From: CAG-791 sp963596015
GTDB lineage: Bacteria > Bacillota > Clostridia > Lachnospirales > Lachnospiraceae
Reading direction: 5' to 3'
Assembly (NCBI GenBank): GCA_963596015.1
Contig: CAVBJS010000067.1
Coordinates: 1-12,760, forward strand
DNA length: 12,760 bases
Part shown: in pieces, positions 1 through 5,918 of the stretch
How positions within the stretch are numbered: the first letter of the stretch is position 1
Layout of the letters: the number at the start of each line of letters is the position of its first letter
Program-made: the position numbers and the translations under genes
Notes under the pieces: model-generated
What the model was told of the DNA's origin: nothing
The model's input: only the letters and a program-made list of their open reading frames with translations
Databases searched by the model: none

Positions 1-20
1 AACTTTTCTTTTTTCAGCAC

Positions 21-49
21 TTGACAGCAGTAAAGCATGGGGTTATCAT
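21..49 (+). promoter_or_regulatory. Sigma-A-type promoter of the trpXYZ T-box operon
   Basis: TTGACA at 21-26 (perfect -35) and TATCAT at 44-49 (five of six match to TATAAT) are separated by exactly 17 bp. Transcription would start near 56, just upstream of T-box Stem I. No other promoter candidate of this quality lies upstream of trpX. Confidence 0.8.
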
Positions 50-71
50 GATTTCAATTTCATGAAACACA

Positions 72-341
72 GATAAGCCTGTGACGAAGAAGAGTACGCA
101 AGTTGCGAAAGCACAGAGAGCTGCCGGTGGTGGGAAGGCGGTATGGAGTGATTTGCCGAATGGACTTCTGAGGTGACCCGGGAACGGAACCCGTTATCAA
201 TCACGAGCGCATGATTGTGCGTGCAGAGTGGCCTTTACAGGCAATTTGAGTGGTACCGCGATAGTTGACGATGATTTTGCTCATTCGATTTCATTGTTTA
301 TTAACGCCTCAAGGATAGGAATATCCTTGAGGCGTTTTTTG
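72..341 (+). promoter_or_regulatory. T-box riboswitch, tryptophan (UGG specifier)
   Basis: This leader senses the charging state of a tRNA and controls termination ahead of trpX. Stem I starts around 78; AGAAG (88-92) pairs with CTTCT (165-169), the AGTA of the S-turn/GA motif is at 93-96, and GCAA (98-101) pairs with TTGC (153-156). By position in Stem I, just before A164 and the closing helix, the specifier codon is TGG at 161-163, which means tRNA-Trp. The AGAGAGCTGCCGGTGG block at 115-130 is the conserved distal part of Stem I. CCGTTATC is at 191-198. The T-box TGGTACCGCG is at 251-260. The antiterminator is explicit: TTGAG (246-250) pairs with CTCAA (308-312), GCG (258-260) pairs with CGC (305-307), and TGGTACC (251-257) forms the 7-nt bulge that binds the tRNA 3' end. 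One oddity is that UGGU would pair with a G73 discriminator only as a wobble. Confidence 0.93.
303..340 (+). terminator. T-box-controlled intrinsic terminator
   Basis: ACGCCTCAAGGATA (304-317) and TATCCTTGAGGCGT (322-335) form a perfect 14-bp stem with a GGAA loop, followed by a T run. The 5' arm contains CGC and CTCAA, the same bases used by the antiterminator, so the two structures exclude each other. Confidence 0.93.
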
Positions 342-365
342 TTTACATCGGAGAATTCGCCTTCG

Positions 366-413
366 CGAAATTCTCCTCGTGGTGTCGCAGGCAAGCTGCG
401 ACACAGAAAGGGG
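366..413 (+). repeat. RBS-adjacent hairpin element, copy 1 (trpX leader)
   Basis: After a first hairpin (350-376; GGAGAATTCGC against GCGAAATTCTCC with one bulged A) there is a perfect 9-bp hairpin: GTGTCGCAG (382-390), loop gcaag, CTGCGACAC (396-404). The trpX ribosome site AAAGGGG (407-413) follows two bases later. A related block precedes the lipid kinase gene (6952-6997, minus strand). It has the same 5-nt loop, the same TCTCC stretch upstream and the same stem-to-ribosome-site spacing, and one stem pair differs in a compensatory way (T-A here, C-G there). Confidence 0.6.
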
Positions 414-420
414 ATAAATT

Positions 421-1548
421 ATGAAAAAGAAATTACTGGCACTTGTACTTGGCACCTGTCTGACGGCAGCTATGCTCACCGGCTGCGGCAGCAGCTCTTC
501 TTCGACTGCTACCAGCGCAGAGGAGACCACCGCTGCAGAAGATGCTTCCGCTGCAGAGGCTGATTCCGCAGAGGATGCAGAAGCTGCAGAGAGCACCGAC
601 GCAGAGGCTGACACCGCCGCAGCTGCTGTAGAAGGCGATTATACCATCGGCATCAATCAGTTTGCAGAGCACGGCTCCCTTGATAACTGCCGGGAAGGTT
701 TCCTGGAAGGTCTGAAGGAATCCGGCTTCGTAGAGGGCGAGAACCTGACCGTGAAGTACAACAACGCCGCTGCTGACACTTCTACCAACCAGCAGATCTC
801 CCAGAACTTTGTTTCCGATAAGGTAGACCTGATCTGTGCCATCGCTACACCTTCCGCACAGGCTTCCTATAATGCAGCCATGAGCACAGACATTCCTGTC
901 ATCTATACCGCTGTTACCGATCCCGCTACTGCTGAGCTGGCTGATGCAAACGGCAATCCGGTAGGTGAAGTCACCGGCACCAGCGACATCCTTCCTGTAG
1001 AAGCACAGCTGCAGATGATCCGCGAGGTTCTGCCGGAGGCCAAGACCATCGGTATCCTTTATACCTTAAGCGAGGCTAACTCCGAGTACAGCATCTCCAT
1101 CTATGAGAGTCTGGCAGAGAAATACGGCTTTACCATTGAGACCTCCGGTATCACCAACACCTCCGAGGTACAGCTGGCCGCTTCCAACCTGTTAGAGAAG
1201 GTAGACTGCATCACCAACCTGACCGATAATACCGTGGTAAGCGCACTGCCCACCATCCTGGCTCTGGCCAATGACAAGAACATCCCGGTATTCGGCAGTG
1301 AGATCGAGCAGGTAAAGCTTGGCTGCGTAGCTGCAGAAGGCCTTGACTACTATCAGTTAGGTATCGATACCGGCAAGATGGCTGCCAAGGTACTCTCCGG
1401 CGAGGCAAAGGCATCCGAGCTTCCTTTTGAGACCATCTCCGAGAGCAGCCTGTACGTCAACACCAAGGCCGCTGCTGATCTGGGCATCGAGCTCTCCGAC
1501 GATTTCCTTTCTCAGGCCGCTGAGACCTTCGATACCATTTCCGAATAA
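421..1548 (+). CDS. trpX: Tryptophan ABC transporter substrate-binding lipoprotein (TrpX-like)
   Basis: This is the extracytoplasmic binding protein of an ABC importer in the ABC_sub_bind (COG2984) family, 375 aa. The N-terminus is a lipoprotein signal: positively charged MKKK, a hydrophobic stretch, then the lipobox LTGC with lipidated Cys22. Residues 23-72 are a Ser-, Ala-, Asp- and Glu-rich low-complexity tether. The folded part starts at about 74 (YTIGINQFAEHGSLD) and continues with family-typical stretches such as EGLKESGFVEGENL, TPSAQA, PVIYTAVTDP and AAEGLDYYQLG. The start is fixed by AAAGGGG seven bases upstream. It is the first gene of an operon with trpY and trpZ behind a Trp T-box, which is the argument for tryptophan as substrate; binding of Trp is inferred from regulation, not from binding-site residues. 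The protein contains no tryptophan. Alternative substrates are another aromatic amino acid, indole or anthranilate. Confidence 0.87.
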   Translation: MKKKLLALVLGTCLTAAMLTGCGSSSSSTATSAEETTAAEDASAAEADSAEDAEAAESTDAEADTAAAAVEGDYTIGINQFAEHGSLDNCREGFLEGLKESGFVEGENLTVKYNNAAADTSTNQQISQNFVSDKVDLICAIATPSAQASYNAAMSTDIPVIYTAVTDPATAELADANGNPVGEVTGTSDILPVEAQLQMIREVLPEAKTIGILYTLSEANSEYSISIYESLAEKYGFTIETSGITNTSEVQLAASNLLEKVDCITNLTDNTVVSALPTILALANDKNIPVFGSEIEQVKLGCVAAEGLDYYQLGIDTGKMAAKVLSGEAKASELPFETISESSLYVNTKAAADLGIELSDDFLSQAAETFDTISE

Positions 1549-1565
1549 CATTTGCAAAGCTTGCA

Positions 1566-1603
1566 GACAAAGCCGCCCTCTTTTTAAAAAGGGTGGCTTT
1601 GTC
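1566..1603 (+). other. Intercistronic hairpin between trpX and trpY
   Basis: GACAAAGCC (1566-1574) pairs perfectly with GGCTTTGTC (1595-1603). The stem continues by a G-T pair and CCCT/AGGG, about 14 bp in all, around an AT-rich loop. No T run follows, so it is not a standard terminator. It starts 18 bp after the trpX stop and ends just before the trpY ribosome site GAAAGG (1608-1613). A likely role is protecting the trpX mRNA 3' end so that binding protein outnumbers permease (inference). Confidence 0.6.
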
Positions 1604-1622
1604 CTATGAAAGGTTAATTCTC

Positions 1623-2537
1623 ATGGACTTTTTACTGAATATCATTGAGCAGGGGCTGATCTACGGTATCCTGGCACTGGCCCTCTACATCACCTACAAG
1701 ATCCTTGATTTTCCCGACCTGAGCGTGGACGGCACCTTCCCCTTAGGAGGCGCAGTGGCCGCCCTCTGCATCACCGGCGGCATGAATCCTTATCTGACAT
1801 TGCCCATATCTTTCCTGGTGGGTATGGCTGCCGGCTGTTTCACAGGTCTGGTGCACGTCAAATGTCATGTCCGTGATATGCTCTCTGGTATCGTGACCAT
1901 GACCGGCGCCTACTCCATCAACCTGATCGTGGCCGGTTCCAACAATGTGCCTCTTTTTTCCAAAGAGACCATTTTTGACAATGCCATGCTGACTTCCCTC
2001 TTCGGCGAGAAAGTGCCTTCCTGGTTTGAGGTGGCACTGCTAGTAGTCCTGCTGCTTCTGTTAAAGCTGCTGATGGACTGGTATCTCCAGACCAAATCCG
2101 GCTATCTGCTGCGGGCTGTAGGCGACAATCCGGCCATCGTCACCTCTCTGGCCAAGGACAAGGGCAATATCAAGATCCTGGGCCTGGCCATCTCCAACGG
2201 TCTGGTGGCTTTAAGCGGCTGCGTATTTACCCAGCAGTCCCGGGTCTTCGATATCTCCTCCGGTACCGGCTCCATGGTCATCGGTCTGGCCAGCGTCATC
2301 ATCGGCACCAGCCTGTTCCGCAGCTTCCGGTTTATGAAGAGCACCACCGCTGTTATCATCGGCTCTATTTTCTATAAAGCCTGCATCGCAGCTTCCCTGC
2401 GTCTGACCGGCAATACTTCCTTTGGCACCAAAGCCACCAAGCTGATCACCGCGCTGCTGTTCCTGTTGGTCCTGATCATCGGAAAAGAAAGAAAGAGAAA
2501 GGTAAAAATCCATGCTGGAACTGAAGCAAATTCATAA
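1623..2537 (+). CDS. trpY: Tryptophan ABC transporter permease (TrpY-like)
   Basis: This is the integral membrane subunit of the importer, 304 aa, in the COG4120 / BPD_transp_2 type family related to branched-chain amino acid permeases. It is mostly hydrophobic, with about eight or nine likely membrane segments beginning at residues 5-25. Family-typical N-terminal motifs are EQGLIYGILALALYITYKIL and DFPDLSVDGTFPLGG. AVGDNPAIV in a cytoplasmic loop fits the ATPase coupling region, and the C-terminus is basic (GKERKRKVK). An in-frame ATG 30 bases upstream (1593) is rejected because it falls inside the intercistronic hairpin; the ATG at 1623 has GAAAGG nine bases upstream and matches the family's usual start. 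The 3' end overlaps trpZ by 26 bp, suggesting translational coupling. It contains only two Trp residues (PSWFE, MDWYL). Confidence 0.88.
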   Translation: MDFLLNIIEQGLIYGILALALYITYKILDFPDLSVDGTFPLGGAVAALCITGGMNPYLTLPISFLVGMAAGCFTGLVHVKCHVRDMLSGIVTMTGAYSINLIVAGSNNVPLFSKETIFDNAMLTSLFGEKVPSWFEVALLVVLLLLLKLLMDWYLQTKSGYLLRAVGDNPAIVTSLAKDKGNIKILGLAISNGLVALSGCVFTQQSRVFDISSGTGSMVIGLASVIIGTSLFRSFRFMKSTTAVIIGSIFYKACIAASLRLTGNTSFGTKATKLITALLFLLVLIIGKERKRKVKIHAGTEANS

Positions 2538-3285
2538 GTATTACAATCCCGGCACCGTCAATGAAATGTGCTTGTTTGATAATTTCAACCTGAAGATCGA
2601 GGACGGTCAGTTCGTCTCCATCATCGGCAGCAATGGCTCCGGCAAGACTTCCATGCTGAATCTGATCTGCGGCAGTATCGATCCGGAAGCCGGCCAGATC
2701 CTGTTAGACGGCAAGGACATTACCAGGGAAAAAGAATTCGTCCGCAACCGTTACATCGGCCGTGTCTATCAGAATCCCGCTCTGGGCACCTGCCCCAGCA
2801 TGACCATTGCCGAGAACATGTCCATGGCCGATAACAAAGGCAAGCGCTACGGTCTGGGTCCCGGCCGCAACAAAGCCCGCCTGGACTTTTACCGGGAGTC
2901 CCTCAGGGAACTGGGACTGGGACTGGAAGATAAGATGGAAACCAAGGTCGGGGTGCTCTCCGGCGGTCAGCGTCAGGCGCTGGCTATGGAGATGACCACC
3001 TTAACTCCCATTCGCTTCCTTATTCTGGATGAGCACACTGCAGCTTTAGACCCCAAGACCGCCGAAGTGATCATGCAGCTCACCGACCGCCTGGTCAAAG
3101 AGAAAAAGCTCACCACCATCATGGTCACCCATAATCTTCGCTATGCTGTGGAGTACGGCGACCGTCTGATCATGATGCACCAGGGAAAAGCTGTCATGGA
3201 TCTGGCCGGACAGGAGAAAGAAAAGGTCGGTGTTCAGGATCTCTTAGGGCAGTTTAATGCCATCAGTATTGAGAGTGGTAACTAA
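2512..3285 (+). CDS. trpZ: Tryptophan ABC transporter ATP-binding protein (TrpZ-like)
   Basis: This is the cytoplasmic ATPase that powers the importer, 257 aa, in the COG1101 family. All nucleotide-binding motifs are intact: Walker A GSNGSGKT (39-46), Q-loop VYQNP (85-89), signature LSGGQRQA (149-156), Walker B FLILDE (169-174) with catalytic Glu174, D-loop AALD (177-180) and switch His207 (VTHN). The ribosome site AAAGG lies inside the 3' end of trpY, nine bases before the ATG. It is the last gene of the operon; a strong terminator follows about 160 bp downstream. The protein has no tryptophan. Two-gene or three-gene COG2984/COG4120/COG1101 sets are often annotated only as an uncharacterised transport system; the T-box supplies the functional assignment here. 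Confidence 0.9.
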   Translation: MLELKQIHKYYNPGTVNEMCLFDNFNLKIEDGQFVSIIGSNGSGKTSMLNLICGSIDPEAGQILLDGKDITREKEFVRNRYIGRVYQNPALGTCPSMTIAENMSMADNKGKRYGLGPGRNKARLDFYRESLRELGLGLEDKMETKVGVLSGGQRQALAMEMTTLTPIRFLILDEHTAALDPKTAEVIMQLTDRLVKEKKLTTIMVTHNLRYAVEYGDRLIMMHQGKAVMDLAGQEKEKVGVQDLLGQFNAISIESGN

Positions 3286-3447
3286 GAAAGCTAAAAAACT
3301 GCAGCAAAAGCAGATCAAAATGACTGACAGAACGTAATTAAACAACCAAACTGCTCTAATGTTTGGTGATTTACGGAAACCATCAGCAGTCAGACGGTAT
3401 GATCAATGTTGTTAATTCGAGAACGTTCTACCGGAATGTTTCAGTTT
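3286..3447 (+). other. trpZ 3' untranslated region, no gene seen
   Basis: About 160 AT-rich bases between the trpZ stop and its terminator. There is no convincing reading frame. Visible pieces are a perfect 10-bp palindrome AGAACGTTCT at 3420-3429 and a loose hairpin in which ACTGCT (3350-3355) can pair with AGCAGT around a TGGT/ACCA inner stem. I assign no function. Confidence 0.4.
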
Positions 3448-3499
3448 AAAAAAGGAAGAGAGGAGTCGGTTTCCTACCGGTTCCTCTCTTCCTTTTTGT
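3448..3499. terminator. Bidirectional intrinsic terminator between trpZ and the cyclophilin gene
   Basis: GGAAGAGAGGA (3454-3464) pairs perfectly with TCCTCTCTTCC (3482-3492). The stem is extended by flanking A and T runs and capped by an inner CGGT/ACCG hairpin. An A run at 3448-3453 and a T run at 3493-3497 give a U-tract in both directions, as expected between convergent genes. Confidence 0.9.
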
Positions 3500-3597
3500 T
3501 TGCGGGATCCTGCTTTATGTAACGATTGCTGTATATTTCCCACCGGGAAACAGACATGTTCCAACAACAACCTATTTTCTTTTCTTTCCGGATCCGA

Positions 3598-3690
3598 CCT
3601 TTTCAGGTCTTTAATTTATCGCAAAGTCCAGCCTTTTCAGGTCTATCGTTTATCGCAAAGTCCAGCCTTTTCAGGTCTATCGTTTATCGC
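3598..3690. repeat. 34-bp tandem repeat, 2.7 copies
   Basis: Units start at 3598, 3632 and 3666, each opening with CCTTTTCAGGTCT and running through TTATCGCAAAGTCCAG; the third stops at TTATCGC (3690). Units 1 and 2 differ only near TTTAATTTATC versus TATCGTTTATC. There are no spacers between units, so this is not a CRISPR array. On the minus strand each unit carries a small CCTGAAAAGG hairpin with a GAAA loop, best in unit 1 (GACCT/AGGTC). The array begins 8 bp after the cyclophilin stop codon. Confidence 0.9.
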
Positions 3691-3698
3691 AGCTGCTT

Positions 3699-4190
3699 TT
3701 ACTCTGCAGCCTCTACCCGAATGCTCTCCATTACCTGGGGCTCTACCGGGCGATCGGAATAATCGGTGCGCACGGTGGCGATCTTATCTACCACATCCAG
3801 GCCCTCAGTGATCTTGCCGAAAGCTGCATAAGCACCGTCTAAGTGAGGAGCGTCCTTGTGCATGATGAAGAACTGGGATCCGGCGGAATCAGGATTCATG
3901 GAACGGGCCATGGAGAGAACGCCTGCGGTATGCTTTAAGTCGTTCTTAACGCCGTTCTGTGCGAACTCGCCCTTGATGCTGTAGCCGGGGCCGCCCATGC
4001 CGGTGCCTTCCGGGTCGCCGCCCTGGATCATAAAGCCGCGGATGACTCTGTGGAAGATCAGTCCGTCATAAAAGCCGTCGTTAGCCAGCTTGGTAAAGTT
4101 CTCTACGGTGATAGGGGCGATCTCCGGATAAAGCTCACCCTTCATGATGCTGCCGTCTTTCATGGTCACTGTTACAATAGGATTTGCCAT
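3699..4190 (-). CDS. Cyclophilin-type peptidyl-prolyl cis-trans isomerase
   Basis: It catalyses cis-trans isomerisation of Xaa-Pro bonds during protein folding. It is 163 aa, a single cyclophilin domain with no signal peptide or membrane segment, so cytoplasmic (PpiB-like). Visible motifs are FHRVIRGFMIQGGDP (46-60) with catalytic Arg48 and substrate-binding Phe53, Met54 and Gln56, SAGSQFFI (102-109), and HLDGAYAAFGKI. The usual length is about 160-170 aa, so it is complete. The start has AAAAGGAG upstream with about ten bases of spacing. It is monocistronic and convergent with trpZ. Downstream lies the 34-bp repeat array and then the shared terminator, so its mRNA would carry the repeats in its 3' untranslated region. 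Confidence 0.95.
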   Translation of the reverse strand: MANPIVTVTMKDGSIMKGELYPEIAPITVENFTKLANDGFYDGLIFHRVIRGFMIQGGDPEGTGMGGPGYSIKGEFAQNGVKNDLKHTAGVLSMARSMNPDSAGSQFFIMHKDAPHLDGAYAAFGKITEGLDVVDKIATVRTDYSDRPVEPQVMESIRVEAAE

Positions 4191-4257
4191 TATATCATAT
4201 CTCCTTTTCTATGTTACAATCTTAGGGAATCTCTTCCCTGCCGGTTCAATGGCTTTC

Positions 4258-4286
4258 ATCATACCACAAAACGGAAAACTGCGCAG
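4258..4286 (-). promoter_or_regulatory. Possible extended -10 promoter of the cyclophilin gene
   Basis: On the minus strand TGGTATGAT (4258-4266) is an extended -10 (TGn plus TATGAT). The expected -35 position (4281-4286, CTGCGC) matches poorly. The start would lie about 60 bp before the gene. A 6-bp hairpin (AGGGAA/TTCCCT, 4224-4239) sits in the predicted leader. Confidence 0.4.
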
Positions 4287-4328
4287 TGAAAATTCAGTAT
4301 CTTACAGAAAGGCAAGATTACAACGTAG

Positions 4329-4509
4329 TACTGTTCCAACGCCGGCCAAGGCCGCAGGTAGCGGAGTGTGTCCGGGTGCAAGGGCCTTGCGGAAGTCACA
4401 ATACGTAAACTTGCGTCCTTTGCCAGGTCTCCCGGATAGGACCGAGAGATGCCCGCAAATCCGGATACCGACCGCAGGACCCGTGCCCTTGGCCGGCATC
4501 TGAACAGTA
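4329..4509. repeat. Palindrome-bounded intergenic element A (181 bp)
   Basis: The ends are TACTGTTC (4329-4336) and GAACAGTA (4502-4509). After a 4x4 internal mismatch the arms continue as a perfect 11-bp match, GCCGGCCAAGG (4341-4351) with CCTTGGCCGGC (4487-4497). The GC-rich interior holds more stems, for example GCAAGG/CCTTGC near 4378-4390 and CCGGAT (4432-4437)/ATCCGG (4459-4464). Elements B (5919-5995) and C (10338-10391) share the terminal motif. No gene is supported inside. Together with the cyclophilin leader it fills the 340-bp gap between 4190 and 4531. Confidence 0.75.
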
Positions 4510-4530
4510 ATATAGTAGTAATTACTCTTT

Positions 4531-5454
4531 ATGCTGCAATTACTTTGGATTTTTATGGAAAACAGAGAAGACACGCCCGCGCAGCACAGCGCTTTGCAGG
4601 CCGCCTGCAAGGCCTGTGAGCTTCTGAATACCGCCTCCCCCATCACTTTTTACGGCAAACTTACCTTGCTGGAAAAAGGCACTGTGCCGGATGAATCGCT
4701 GCTGCAACCGTTGACAGAACCCATCGCCGGCGGCGGCGACGTTCCTTCTCATATTCTCTTTTTAGCGGACAGCCGGGCTGTTTTTCTGGCATTGCAGGGC
4801 CTTGGGCTTCCCACCGCCTGCTTTCGCCACGGCGCCAACCGGAATGAGGATTTTTCCGGTGCTGCCTATGTCATAGAAGAGCCGGAAGAGGTGGAAGATG
4901 AGGATTTTGAACGGATCTACCGGCGCCTGGCGGGCTGTCCCTGGACCATCCTTCACACAGACCGCTGCACCGTCCGGGAATTTACAGCGCAGGACGCCCA
5001 TCCCCTCTGCCATATTTATAAAGACCCTCTGATCAGGCGCTTTCTTCCACCTCTGCCGGAGGATCCCGATAAGGTAAAATCCCTGCTGCAGGAATACATT
5101 CAGAAGATCTACGGTTTTTACGGTTTTGGCGGATGGGCCGTCACTGACCGGCACACCGGCGCCCTCATGGGCCGGGCAGGCTTCGCCCTCTGGGATGACC
5201 CGGAGGATTCCTCTAAAAGTGCTATCGAACTGGGATATCTCCTGGATGCCCCTTACAGGGGACAGGGCATCGCCAAAGAGGTCTGCTCCGCGCTCCTGAC
5301 TTACGCCAAAGAGCACCTGGATTTCCCTGTCATCTACGCCCGGGCTGCTCCGGAAAATACCGCCTCATGCTGTCTTCTTAAACAGCTGGGTTTTGAAGAA
5401 AAGGACATTTTAAAGGAGCATGATAACGTTTACAAACTGTTCATATTTCTTTAA
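4531..5454 (+). CDS. GNAT-family N-acetyltransferase with an extra N-terminal domain
   Basis: 307 aa, in two parts. Residues about 142-307 are a RimJ/RimL-like GNAT domain: LHTDRCTVREFT opens it, IELGYLLDAPYRGQGIAKEV (232-251) holds the acetyl-CoA pyrophosphate loop (R243, G244, G246, A248), and ARAAPENTASCCLLKQLGF is the C-terminal family motif. Residues about 74-141 (HILFLADSRAVFLALQGLGL, then an acidic stretch and YRRLAGCPW) form a small alpha/beta-looking domain that I cannot name; it resembles a HAD-like half domain by eye only. Residues 1-73 are not recognised. The acceptor substrate is unknown (protein N-terminus, small amine or antibiotic). The start is uncertain: neither ATG 4531 nor ATG 4555 has a Shine-Dalgarno, and GTG 4682 has only a weak AAGG. 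Element A ends 21 bp upstream of 4531. The gene stands alone with no clear promoter. Confidence 0.82.
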   Translation: MLQLLWIFMENREDTPAQHSALQAACKACELLNTASPITFYGKLTLLEKGTVPDESLLQPLTEPIAGGGDVPSHILFLADSRAVFLALQGLGLPTACFRHGANRNEDFSGAAYVIEEPEEVEDEDFERIYRRLAGCPWTILHTDRCTVREFTAQDAHPLCHIYKDPLIRRFLPPLPEDPDKVKSLLQEYIQKIYGFYGFGGWAVTDRHTGALMGRAGFALWDDPEDSSKSAIELGYLLDAPYRGQGIAKEVCSALLTYAKEHLDFPVIYARAAPENTASCCLLKQLGFEEKDILKEHDNVYKLFIFL

Positions 5455-5608
5455 ATAAAACTTCAATTCCTTCTCATTTTTTCTTCACGATTGCTTTTTA
5501 TAATAAAGCCATAAGAGATGAGGAAAACAAAGAGCAAAAACTTCCCTTCATCCTTATGAGACGGCGACAAGCCAATACAGTTTAATCACTGATAACTTTT
5601 TCATAATG
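5455..5608. other. Intergenic, no gene seen
   Basis: AT-rich sequence after the acetyltransferase stop. There is a TATAAT near 5497-5502 but no -35 at a usable distance, and no terminator with a U-tract for the acetyltransferase gene. It is the first part of a 553-bp gene-free stretch whose remaining features are listed separately. Confidence 0.4.
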
Positions 5609-5635
5609 TGCCGGGTAAACAGAGTTTACCCGGCA
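5609..5635. other. Perfect 12-bp hairpin
   Basis: TGCCGGGTAAAC (5609-5620), loop aga, GTTTACCCGGCA (5624-5635). No U-tract follows directly on either strand, although a T run occurs about 15 bases downstream (5652-5658). It could be a weak terminator for the acetyltransferase gene or a stand-alone intergenic palindrome. Confidence 0.6.
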
Positions 5636-5688
5636 TCCTCCCTTTTATGGGATTTTTTCTGTGTGGATTTGCCTGCAAGCAGTCAATT

Positions 5689-5702
5689 CATATTGCAATA
5701 TG
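5689..5702. promoter_or_regulatory. 14-bp perfect palindrome, possible operator
   Basis: CATATTGCAATATG is its own reverse complement. It lies 32 bp upstream of the -35 hexamer at 5735, a common place for a dimeric regulator to bind. There is no second copy near the other promoters I could identify. Function is inference. Confidence 0.35.
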
Positions 5703-5734
5703 GCAAGTGCTGAACAGATACAATTTATTTTTTC

Positions 5735-5762
5735 TTGACACGTCCTCCATAATGTGTATAAT
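5735..5762 (+). promoter_or_regulatory. Consensus promoter with no gene behind it
   Basis: TTGACA (5735-5740) and TATAAT (5757-5762) are both perfect, with a 16-bp spacer. The predicted start is near A5770. A strong terminator begins about ten bases further on, and no plus-strand gene follows, since the next gene runs the other way. Confidence 0.78.
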
Positions 5763-5769
5763 GGTTTTC

Positions 5770-5812
5770 ATAAAGAACGAAGGCGTTCCCGAGTGGGAGC
5801 GCCTTTTTCTTT
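5770..5812 (+). ncRNA. Candidate very short RNA or orphan attenuator leader
   Basis: From the predicted start to the end of the U-tract is about 43-45 nt: roughly ten unpaired bases (ATAAAGAACG) and then the terminator hairpin. It has no reading frame with a ribosome site. It may be a small RNA, or the remnant of an attenuated leader whose gene has been lost. There is no sequence match to a family I know. Confidence 0.35.
5780..5812 (+). terminator. Intrinsic terminator directly after the orphan promoter
   Basis: AAGGCGTTCCC (5780-5790), loop GAGT, GGGAGCGCCTT (5795-5805): 11 bp including one T-G pair. TTTTTCTTTT follows. This is a complete terminator on the plus strand. Confidence 0.85.
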
Positions 5813-5844
5813 TGCTTTCATCCTAATCCCTTAATATTTTATGA

Positions 5845-5906
5845 GAAATGAGTTCCGGTATACAGTCAGGTGCTTCCACCACCTGGCTGTACGCGGAACT
5901 CATTTC
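5845..5906. other. Long 62-nt intergenic hairpin
   Basis: The outer stem GAAATGAGTTCCG (5845-5857) pairs perfectly with CGGAACTCATTTC (5894-5906). After a small internal loop an inner stem TACAGTCAGGTG (5861-5872) pairs with CACCTGGCTGTA (5880-5891), including one T-G pair, around a 7-nt loop. There are about 25 pairs in all. No U-tract follows on either strand. It lies in the 3' region of the lipid kinase gene, just beyond element B. Confidence 0.75.
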
Positions 5907-5918
5907 ATTCGTCAGCAA

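Noticed and set aside
3598..3690. Possible CRISPR array
   Set aside because: The repeats are directly adjacent with a 34-bp period and no unique spacers, and no cas genes are nearby.
4302..4646. Protein-like reading frame on the minus strand across element A
   Set aside because: It is produced by the GC-rich repeat, has no ribosome site or family motif, and overlaps the start of the acetyltransferase gene.
4762..5316. 184-residue reading frame on the minus strand opposite the acetyltransferase
   Set aside because: It lies fully inside the GNAT gene, whose motifs are unambiguous; no ribosome site.
5608..5826. 72-residue reading frame on the plus strand
   Set aside because: It runs through the 12-bp hairpin, the promoter and the terminator, with no ribosome site or protein-like pattern.
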